Source: Thiotrichaceae bacterium UBA7359 (lineage in GTDB: Bacteria; Pseudomonadota; Gammaproteobacteria; Eutrophobiales; Eutrophobiaceae). Taken from it: a DNA stretch of 6,866 nt. The notes beneath the pieces are model-generated. The model had not been told where the DNA came from and made no database searches. It saw only the letters and a list, made by a program, of their open reading frames with translations. Below, piece after piece: positions 1 to 6,124 of this stretch. The stretch's first letter is position 1, and each line of letters starts with the position of its first letter. The stretch covers positions 1-6,866 of the forward strand of contig CAJJDJ010000040.1 in the NCBI GenBank assembly GCA_905182825.1, read 5' to 3'. The position numbers and the translations under genes were made by a program.

Positions 1-179
1 CCTAGTTTATTAACTGGATCAGCCATTAACTCCAGCTTCTCCGACAATATTACTAGTTCTTGCTTATGAAACTGGTTAAACAGTTTCTGACGTTTGACTT
101 GAGAGAAAACTATAGAGCAAGTATAAAACATACATAACAGCAAAATTAATAAACATATTATTGATAGAATCAGGTTCAT
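1..179 (-). CDS. N-terminus of a small membrane-anchored protein of unknown function (3' end outside window)
   Basis: An open frame begins at the ATG at 179-177 and runs off the left edge after 59 complete codons. GAGGA, overlapping the stop codon of the porin-like gene, lies 9 bases before this ATG, the same spacing as at the two genes upstream. Residues 3-26 are strongly hydrophobic and include three cysteines (9, 16, 21) but no lipobox, so this is a membrane anchor rather than a lipoprotein leader. From residue 28 the sequence is polar and helical-looking (QVKRQK, then a Glu/Leu/Lys-rich segment that could be a coiled coil). There is no haem motif in the visible part. It is the last visible member of the operon. 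Function not recognised. Confidence 0.62.
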   Translation of the reverse strand, partial: MNLILSIICLLILLLCMFYTCSIVFSQVKRQKLFNQFHKQELVILSEKLELMADPVNKL

Positions 180-188
180 TTAATACAT

Positions 189-193
189 TCCTC
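189..193 (-). promoter_or_regulatory. Ribosome binding site of the left-edge membrane protein gene
   Basis: GAGGA on the minus strand overlaps the TGA stop of the porin-like gene and lies 9 bases before the ATG at 179. The closer ATG at 188 is followed by one codon and a TAA, so it cannot be the gene start. Confidence 0.65.
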
Positions 194-1688
194 AGAATTT
201 ACGTCGAATTTCCAGTCTTATGCCAGACTGGTCTTCTGCCTTATCCAAAAAAGAAGCGATAGCATCAGCCCTAAATATCCACTTTTCATCTAAAGGTTTC
301 TGGTATCGAAACCCTAAAGCATATTGATCACCTTTTGCAACACGGTTATTACTACCGCCTCTGACTTGCACAGAAGCTATCTCGACAACTAATTGTTGAT
401 CAAGATTAAATAGATATGAAAGGCCAAGTGCCCCACCCCAAGTATTATTAGCTGTGTCATCAAGCTTGGGAAAACCCGTCACGCCATCAGTCTCAAAATT
501 GATACCGGTATTTTTCAATACACCACCAGCGTCCGCTGCTCTAGCTAACGACTGTGGTCGATCAAATCCAATATAAGCGTTAAAATAAGGAACAAACGTA
601 GAAGGTTTAGAAGTAATTAAGGAATTTTCAATTAATAAGAGATACCCATCGGCTGTTTCCGATCTTCCGACTAAATTTTGGCCGACATTACTGATAAACC
701 GAATACTATTAGATATTTTATTTCGATATCTTTTAGTAAACGCGAAAGTAAAATTGTGATAATCAGAATCATCGAATGCGTCTTGCCCGTCGGTGTAACC
801 ATATCCCACCTCCCAATACCCCTGCATAGCATCAACAAATGCTGTTACTCCATAAATATTTACATCATCTTCCGTTGAAGAGCCATCGACAGCAACAACG
901 CCCGCTGTCGACACATCATCAAACCCAGCAAAAAAAGTTATATCAACGTTGGTAATATCAAGTGTTTTACTATTCATAGCCGGAATGGTGAATGCTAAAC
1001 CTGTAAAAGCATCTTCAACCCATACACCATTTTGAAATAAAAGAGGCATCAACCCTATCGAAAAAGGTAGATCCCATGAAACATAATTATCCTTAATTCC
1101 TGACACAATAGCACCTAGATCACCTTCAAAAAAGAAAGCTTCAATATTGGCATTTAATACAGAATCGCAACCTGTTTCGTCATTTCCGAAAAATTCACAT
1201 CTGCTAAAATTTCCATTTCTATCTAGTGGTCGCATGAATGCATGCAATCGTTCTGTGGCAGTAAACTTATAATCTAGATCTAAATTTAGACGTGTCGCAA
1301 TCTGACCAATTTCCTTAGCGCCATTATCATTAAAGGCTAACGCCGTTCGCAAATCACCATAAATTGCAAATTGATTAAAATTAGGATTCTTATCTCCAAA
1401 AATGTTGTTTGTTCGTTTCAATGGGCCAGATTCATAAATTTTTCTTCCCAATTCCAATAGAGGTCTTGGATTAGCAACTTCTCGCTTACCGCCATATATT
1501 TTTAGTTGTGCATCAACATCATATGCATGGACCTCATAAGAAGGATCGCTTTTGAAAACTTTATCATCATGTTTGGTTGAGCTGGCCTCCGGAGACATCT
1601 CTGGCTGATAATCATCATCAGCTTTAATATCTACGCTAGTAAATACTATTAAGCCCAATACAAAGTGAGCTGCTTTCCATTCCTTCAT
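192..1688 (-). CDS. Outer-membrane beta-barrel (porin-like) protein associated with multihaem cytochromes
   Basis: 498 residues with no haem motifs. Residues 1-23 form a signal peptide with predicted cleavage after Ile-Lys-Ala. The mature protein starts with a polar, acidic ~80-residue segment and continues with alternating aromatic/hydrophobic and polar residues typical of amphipathic strands. It ends in the pattern LEIRRKF, whose terminal Phe is the usual signal for outer-membrane barrel assembly. Two cysteines at 164 and 174 sit in an Asn/Gly/Asp-rich stretch and probably form a disulphide in a loop. A length near 500 would allow a barrel of medium to large size; I did not count strands reliably. 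The AAGGA sequence 9 bases before the ATG supports the start. Placed directly after two multihaem cytochrome genes, it could sheath a cytochrome across the outer membrane, as MtrB or PioB do, or admit a substrate. I do not recognise a named family and see no clear MtrB signature. Confidence 0.83.
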   Translation of the reverse strand: MKEWKAAHFVLGLIVFTSVDIKADDDYQPEMSPEASSTKHDDKVFKSDPSYEVHAYDVDAQLKIYGGKREVANPRPLLELGRKIYESGPLKRTNNIFGDKNPNFNQFAIYGDLRTALAFNDNGAKEIGQIATRLNLDLDYKFTATERLHAFMRPLDRNGNFSRCEFFGNDETGCDSVLNANIEAFFFEGDLGAIVSGIKDNYVSWDLPFSIGLMPLLFQNGVWVEDAFTGLAFTIPAMNSKTLDITNVDITFFAGFDDVSTAGVVAVDGSSTEDDVNIYGVTAFVDAMQGYWEVGYGYTDGQDAFDDSDYHNFTFAFTKRYRNKISNSIRFISNVGQNLVGRSETADGYLLLIENSLITSKPSTFVPYFNAYIGFDRPQSLARAADAGGVLKNTGINFETDGVTGFPKLDDTANNTWGGALGLSYLFNLDQQLVVEIASVQVRGGSNNRVAKGDQYALGFRYQKPLDEKWIFRADAIASFLDKAEDQSGIRLEIRRKF

Positions 1689-1697
1689 TAGCCTTAG

Positions 1698-1702
1698 TCC
1701 TT
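1698..1702 (-). promoter_or_regulatory. Ribosome binding site of the porin-like gene
   Basis: AAGGA on the minus strand, 9 bases before the ATG at 1688, within the 21-base gap after the pentahaem gene. It supports the chosen start of the barrel protein. Confidence 0.65.
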
Positions 1703-1709
1703 ATCTAAT

Positions 1710-3443
1710 TTAATGAACCTGAAATTCGACTGTGTATGGATGTATATCTACCATCCACTCATTCATCGAACGTTCCATATCAACGGTAGCCTCTACAAAC
1801 TTCATGAAATAAATCGGTTCTGCACGGCTTCTCAAGCGTACAGACAGTTTGTATTGTCCGGGACTCTTGATGAGCTCAGCTGGGACTTTATATTTCGCAT
1901 TTCGACTTCCTAGCGGCGGGATACTTCGTCCCTCCATACGCACAAATGGTGGGTGATTCATTACTGACACAGGTTGTTGGGCTGGACGCAAAAATGGCAA
2001 CTGATCAATATCAAAATTCACAGGCAGATACATTTCCCTGTCAGTTCCTTTTACATTTGTAGTCAAGAATTTTGTTTGTAAGTTAAATAACTGTTCATCA
2101 GCTTTAATCTTTCCTGATGAAACATCCAGCGAATGCATATCAGCCATATCTCCATAGCTATCTACATATCCAGACTCCCATACGGTCACTCCCTCTGGAT
2201 TAGTCAACGCGACATTCAACCAAATTTCAGGTTGTGCTCCAAGTGAGCCAGATGGAAGATTATGGCCTGAATTTGTGTTAGTAACTTTGTATGAGAAGTT
2301 AAGGTATTTGCCAGCTTTAGGCGTTCCATCAAAAAATGGCCCATCAAGCCGCGACCCGTTTTCCATAACCTCCTTTCTTAATTCCATTTTTTCCTGTGTT
2401 TTTTCAATATTCTCTGTTACCACCTCGAACGCTGTTTCACGATCATCACGTTCTTCCCATGCTTCAGGAAACTCTATGCCGCCATTTTCTTCGAATTCGT
2501 CTTCAAAGTCTTCAGAACCCCAGCCTGCGCGATAATCATATTGTAACCATTCTTCAACGGTCCATTCTTCAGCTTCCGGGTTATGCGGAAAGAGGCCTGG
2601 GTGCGCAACTGAGTAGCCAGGTCCATAAAATGCGTGATTTGAGTGTTTTCGATCGTCATTAACCGTCTTCCCATTCACTTCAGCAGCAGGTCCAATTTCA
2701 TAACCTGAATCGACGCCAGGAATTTTTCCCATATGACAATCCTGACAAGTTATACCTTCCTTGAAGGCCGGTGAGGCTCTGTATTGTTCCCAAACAACCT
2801 CGAGTTTGATTCCTAGATTGATTGCCACTTGATGACAAGAAACACAAAACTCGGATTCAGCTAATTGTTCAAACTTAATCGCACCAAGATGAATTTTTTT
2901 ACCGCGACCTTTTGGCGATATAGCGATCTTAAGTTCATCCTTATTTTCTATTGCTTTCATAACACCATCACCGCCAAAGGGCCCATATACAGGTTGATAA
3001 ATATCACCTGCAACAATCCCTCTTTCACCATTGGCTTTACCAAATTGTTCGTCAATTCGATGACATGTAACACAGGTGACACCTTCTCTTGACACTTGAC
3101 TTCGCTCCCATAGCGGGAGATGGCGTTCTTCTCCTAATGTTGTCCCGACACTCATATGGCACCGGACACAAAAATTATCTATCGTTGGTGCAAGATCATT
3201 AATTTTCTGTTCAAACTTATGAAACATCGGAGAGATGGACGCATAAGCGTGACTAGAACTGCTCCATTCATCATAAATCTTTTTATGACATCCGGCGCAC
3301 TCAGTTGCACTAGGAAAATCACTTTCTTTATAGATATTAGCATGTGGATCTGTTTCAGCTTTCATTTCATCCGCAGCAAAAATAGAAGTGGTAAAATTAA
3401 TTAACATCATGACGATCACAAATCGCAGATTGATTTTCAACAT
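1710..3443 (-). CDS. Periplasmic pentahaem cytochrome c, cytochrome c554-like
   Basis: 577 residues from the chosen start. An alternative ATG at 3452 adds three residues and overlaps the upstream stop, but a GAGGA sequence abuts it directly and lies 9 bases from the ATG at 3443, so the latter is preferred. Residues 1-23 form a signal peptide with probable cleavage after Ile-Phe-Ala; there is no lipobox, so the product should be soluble in the periplasm. Five CXXCH sites lie at residues 49, 92, 124, 200 and 233, spaced and flanked as in cytochrome c554-type proteins (for example CAGCHKKIYDEW). A His-rich linker follows (around 264-290, with HSNHAFYG and AHPGLFPH), then an acidic stretch at 311-321. 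The last ~200 residues look like a beta-rich non-haem domain and contain GHNLPSG at 393-399, a motif I associate with large multihaem proteins of this sort. Role: electron carrier or redox enzyme between the anchored decahaem protein and the outer membrane. The substrate is unknown. Confidence 0.9.
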   Translation of the reverse strand: MLKINLRFVIVMMLINFTTSIFAADEMKAETDPHANIYKESDFPSATECAGCHKKIYDEWSSSSHAYASISPMFHKFEQKINDLAPTIDNFCVRCHMSVGTTLGEERHLPLWERSQVSREGVTCVTCHRIDEQFGKANGERGIVAGDIYQPVYGPFGGDGVMKAIENKDELKIAISPKGRGKKIHLGAIKFEQLAESEFCVSCHQVAINLGIKLEVVWEQYRASPAFKEGITCQDCHMGKIPGVDSGYEIGPAAEVNGKTVNDDRKHSNHAFYGPGYSVAHPGLFPHNPEAEEWTVEEWLQYDYRAGWGSEDFEDEFEENGGIEFPEAWEERDDRETAFEVVTENIEKTQEKMELRKEVMENGSRLDGPFFDGTPKAGKYLNFSYKVTNTNSGHNLPSGSLGAQPEIWLNVALTNPEGVTVWESGYVDSYGDMADMHSLDVSSGKIKADEQLFNLQTKFLTTNVKGTDREMYLPVNFDIDQLPFLRPAQQPVSVMNHPPFVRMEGRSIPPLGSRNAKYKVPAELIKSPGQYKLSVRLRSRAEPIYFMKFVEATVDMERSMNEWMVDIHPYTVEFQVH

Positions 3444-3448
3444 ATAAT

Positions 3449-5281
3449 TCATTCCTCTTTAACCAGTACTTTTTCTTTGTATCCAGGATTAAGATGATAG
3501 TTATGACATATCACACAATCGTCTCTCGCTTTTTCAGGTTGATGACATTCAGCGCACTTAACTTTAGATATAGGCCGAAAATTACTTAGAAAGTCATCAA
3601 CATTCCTTGTTTCCTGGTCAAAATATGCTTCGTAATCACTATCTGAATCTAGTTGATGGCAGAACTGACAGTTTTTCTTTGGGCCAAGAAACTTTATATG
3701 AATACCGTGACTATATTTACTAAAATGTCGTTCTACCTGACCTCGATAATTCCAAGTGGCCGTGCTTATGCCTTCAGTCGATTTAATCTTATCAACAAGT
3801 CCGGGTTGATGACATTTTGCACAGGCGCCTGGTCCTTCTCGCGGATCCAGCAAATAATCACGGACACGTTCAATTATTTCAGGCTCTATACTTTCTCTCA
3901 TTTGGGTTACTTTTGTTTCGTCCAAAAACAACTCTATCCATGAGCGTATCACAGGGTCAGCATGTTCAACAGCACGATATCTCAATGTTTGTTCGCCATC
4001 GTCGTCTCCGCCTGCGACCCAGCCATACTGTTCAATATTTATATCATCATTTTCGATAAAATCATCTTCATTAACCCAGTCTTCCGATGCTTTTTTTAGT
4101 AATAGTGGGTTGAGTCCCTTTATTAGCTTGGATAGCTCTTTAGCGATAGTTAATTCATCCGCGATGTCCGCCATAGTCTCGTCTGGGTTTTCGGCAAGTA
4201 ATTGCAAAAATTCTAAATGTTGATCAAGCGCTTCATCTTCATCTTCATCATCTTCGGAGACACCAAGCAGTAGAGCACTTACAGGGGTGAAGCTTTCCGC
4301 AGCGATAAGTTTAAACTCTCTAGAAATGATTTGAGACTGATGGCAATTCGCACATATCTGCTCAAATGGCTTTGCTTTAACTTTTCTTGCTGCAGTTTCA
4401 ACTTCATGGCAGGCAACACAATTTTTGCTAGCAAATAGTGAAAATTCTTTATCGACACTCTTTTTACCTTGCCACTTCGCTTCTACAAAATAATCATTAA
4501 TATGCTGGTTATGATTAAATTTAATACTGTCTGGAATTCCAGAAGGATATTTTGGTGGAAATTCTGGATGATCTTCAACGAAGTTATCAAACTTTACCTT
4601 GTGGCAATTCGAGCATGTGCTCTGAGTAACTTCATTTAAGTTTGCTTTTTTACCTTTATGCTCGCTATGACAGCTTACGCATTGTGTTTTATCTGTTTCG
4701 GGGGTGAACGAAGTAAAAGAAAAGTTATGTGGGGCCAATTCTGGTTCATTAAAACTATGGCAATCTAAACATTCAGAACTCATATCATTTTTAGAAAATG
4801 CAGCCTTTACCCAGTCAAAAGGAGAGTCGTTGTGATTAGAATGACAAGATGCACAACCCTCATCCTGAGTAAAACCCGTGTGAATGTCTGAAAGATGACC
4901 GGCGTCCAACATACTTACTGAAGGATTAATATGTTCACTTGTATTTGAAAATGCACCAATCATTGCTAATGCAAATGTCAATGCTAATAAACCAAGCCTT
5001 CTCCTGTGAGTTCGTATCCTAAGCTTAGGCACACAAGGAGGTCTATTTTTAGCACAGCCACCATCTTGTAATGGCCCCTGAGTACATGGGCCTCCTGCGC
5101 TTTTTGCTCTAGTGCATTTATAACCTCCACCCTCCTTAACAGGCGAACAACTTACTGCACCACCACATGTCCCATCCGCTTTCGGTCCTTGGGAACACGA
5201 TTTTTTCCAAAATACATTTCGGCCACAAAGATGACGAGACAGAGGTCTCTCATATTTCTCTGAATTCTGATCAACACTCAT
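3449..5281 (-). CDS. Membrane-anchored decahaem cytochrome c with Cys-rich cytoplasmic N-domain
   Basis: 610 residues in four parts. Residues 1-95 are a cysteine-rich domain with C19, 29, 39, 45, 56, 66, 76 and 83, followed by a basic stretch (RIRTHRRR). Residues 96-112 are one hydrophobic helix, most likely an uncleaved signal anchor with the N-terminus inside. Residues 143-314 hold six CXXCH haem sites (143, 171, 201, 223, 288, 310). After a 172-residue haem-free acidic insert come four more sites (487, 538, 576, 589). Ten c-type haems are therefore expected on the periplasmic side; many extra His residues can serve as distal ligands. The haem regions resemble the cytochrome c3/c7 (class III) style. 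Inferred role: takes electrons from, or gives them to, the b-type protein and relays them to the pentahaem protein. The ATG overlaps the upstream stop (ATGA) and has no Shine-Dalgarno sequence, which fits translational coupling. There is no other Met before the membrane helix, so this start is secure. Confidence 0.93.
   Translation of the reverse strand: MSVDQNSEKYERPLSRHLCGRNVFWKKSCSQGPKADGTCGGAVSCSPVKEGGGYKCTRAKSAGGPCTQGPLQDGGCAKNRPPCVPKLRIRTHRRRLGLLALTFALAMIGAFSNTSEHINPSVSMLDAGHLSDIHTGFTQDEGCASCHSNHNDSPFDWVKAAFSKNDMSSECLDCHSFNEPELAPHNFSFTSFTPETDKTQCVSCHSEHKGKKANLNEVTQSTCSNCHKVKFDNFVEDHPEFPPKYPSGIPDSIKFNHNQHINDYFVEAKWQGKKSVDKEFSLFASKNCVACHEVETAARKVKAKPFEQICANCHQSQIISREFKLIAAESFTPVSALLLGVSEDDEDEDEALDQHLEFLQLLAENPDETMADIADELTIAKELSKLIKGLNPLLLKKASEDWVNEDDFIENDDINIEQYGWVAGGDDDGEQTLRYRAVEHADPVIRSWIELFLDETKVTQMRESIEPEIIERVRDYLLDPREGPGACAKCHQPGLVDKIKSTEGISTATWNYRGQVERHFSKYSHGIHIKFLGPKKNCQFCHQLDSDSDYEAYFDQETRNVDDFLSNFRPISKVKCAECHQPEKARDDCVICHNYHLNPGYKEKVLVKEE
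3453..3457 (-). promoter_or_regulatory. Ribosome binding site that decides the pentahaem cytochrome start
   Basis: On the minus strand GAGGA sits immediately before the ATG at 3452 (spacing 0) but 9 bases before the in-frame ATG at 3443. A ribosome bound here would most naturally initiate at 3443. The site lies inside the last codons of the decahaem cytochrome gene. Confidence 0.7.
4231..4255. repeat. Short CTTCAT-type simple repeat inside the decahaem gene
   Basis: A run of CTTCAT/CATCTTC units encodes the Asp/Glu-only stretch around residues 343-350 of the decahaem cytochrome, in the haem-free insert. Loss or gain of whole six-base units would keep the frame, so the length of the acidic run may vary between strains. 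Confidence 0.5.
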
Positions 5282-6093
5282 ATTGCGTATATGTTAACCA
5301 ATAATAAGTGCCAGAGAACAAACGTAAACATGGCTAATGACAAAGGAATATGCACGAACAACCAATACTTCAAAATACTCTGTGCAGCGTAATGAAAATC
5401 GATTTGATTTTTTTCCATAGCATGACTTTTCAACTCGTCCAAATAATCAGTCTCTGATTGGCTTAAATAACGGCGCACAAGTGTGAAATGATGTTCAATC
5501 CAACTCGTCCCTTTGCGCCCTCCCCAAAGATGATTAAAAAAATATCTTGGCTGCAAGAAAAACCAGTCAAGCGTTTCTATATAGTGTCTAGCAAGGGTAC
5601 CTTTTCCCGTTTCACTAGTGCAGCGCAGTATTAATGCTTCATTTTTTTCTCTTATCTCTGCAATAATGTCCGGTATTCTTTCATAAATAATTTCAGAACC
5701 AGTCTCATTAAGACGCTTTGGAAAAAGACGTTGGAATAGAACACCAACTATTCCACTAAATGAGACCATGTAAAATAGCAGTCCAAGAATTTGTTCGTAC
5801 GCTCCCTGCGGCCAAATGGAACCAGTATGTAACCAATAAATAAGCAATCCTGTTGTTCCAGCTGCAATATGAAATATTGTCCAGTACTTGGCCGCAAGCA
5901 GGGGGATGAACGATAATCGCTTACGAAGATTAAAAGCAAAAAGCGAAAGAATCACTACAAACAAACTGTAGCCAGTTACAACACTTGGATCGCCTAAATT
6001 ACTTTTTACATAATCTGCATAAAACCAAATCATCAAATAACAAACTAATAGCAGACTACTTATAGAAAAAATAATGAAATTTTGCCGACTCAT
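5278..6093 (-). CDS. Inner-membrane dihaem cytochrome b-like protein
   Basis: 271 residues with about five hydrophobic helices: roughly 7-26, 40-56, 68-88, 101-120 and 243-268. Helix 3 carries His75 and His89 and helix 5 carries His248 and His262. Both pairs are 14 residues apart, the spacing used in cytochrome b and ferric-reductase-like proteins to hold two stacked haems across a membrane. Positively charged loops (RKR at 57-59, PKR at 125-127) put the 120-residue loop between helices 4 and 5 in the cytoplasm. His75 would then pair with His248 near the cytoplasmic face and His89 with His262 near the periplasmic face. The inferred role is to carry electrons between the upstream iron-sulphur protein and the decahaem cytochrome whose start overlaps this stop by 4 bases; a quinone site is possible but not visible. 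I see no clear Shine-Dalgarno sequence before the chosen ATG, but the next Met (residue 21) would destroy helix 1. No named family is recognised. Confidence 0.85.
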   Translation of the reverse strand: MSRQNFIIFSISSLLLVCYLMIWFYADYVKSNLGDPSVVTGYSLFVVILSLFAFNLRKRLSFIPLLAAKYWTIFHIAAGTTGLLIYWLHTGSIWPQGAYEQILGLLFYMVSFSGIVGVLFQRLFPKRLNETGSEIIYERIPDIIAEIREKNEALILRCTSETGKGTLARHYIETLDWFFLQPRYFFNHLWGGRKGTSWIEHHFTLVRRYLSQSETDYLDELKSHAMEKNQIDFHYAAQSILKYWLFVHIPLSLAMFTFVLWHLLLVNIYAI

Positions 6094-6124
6094 ATCAAGA
6101 AGTTAATTATTTAAAAGCAATAAA

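Noticed and set aside
678..878. Plus-strand open frames of 60-100 codons, here and at 1713, 2275, 2396, 2865, 3156, 3653, 3817 and 6302
   Set aside because: All lie wholly or almost wholly within well-supported minus-strand genes, lack ribosome sites and show no protein-like domain pattern; they are antisense shadows.
170..1722. An 11-base inverted repeat (TCAGGTTCATT) flanking the porin-like gene
   Set aside because: Several 11-base matches of this kind are expected by chance in a window this long. One copy overlaps a gene start and the other a gene end, and there is no transposase or target duplication.
2474..2674. Minus-strand frames at 2474-2674 and 5748-5939
   Set aside because: They overlap the pentahaem and b-type genes out of frame and have no domain signal.
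6094..6124. Possible terminator or promoter in the gap after the iron-sulphur gene
   Set aside because: The gap is only 31 AT-rich bases, with no GC stem followed by a T-run and no convincing -35/-10 pair.
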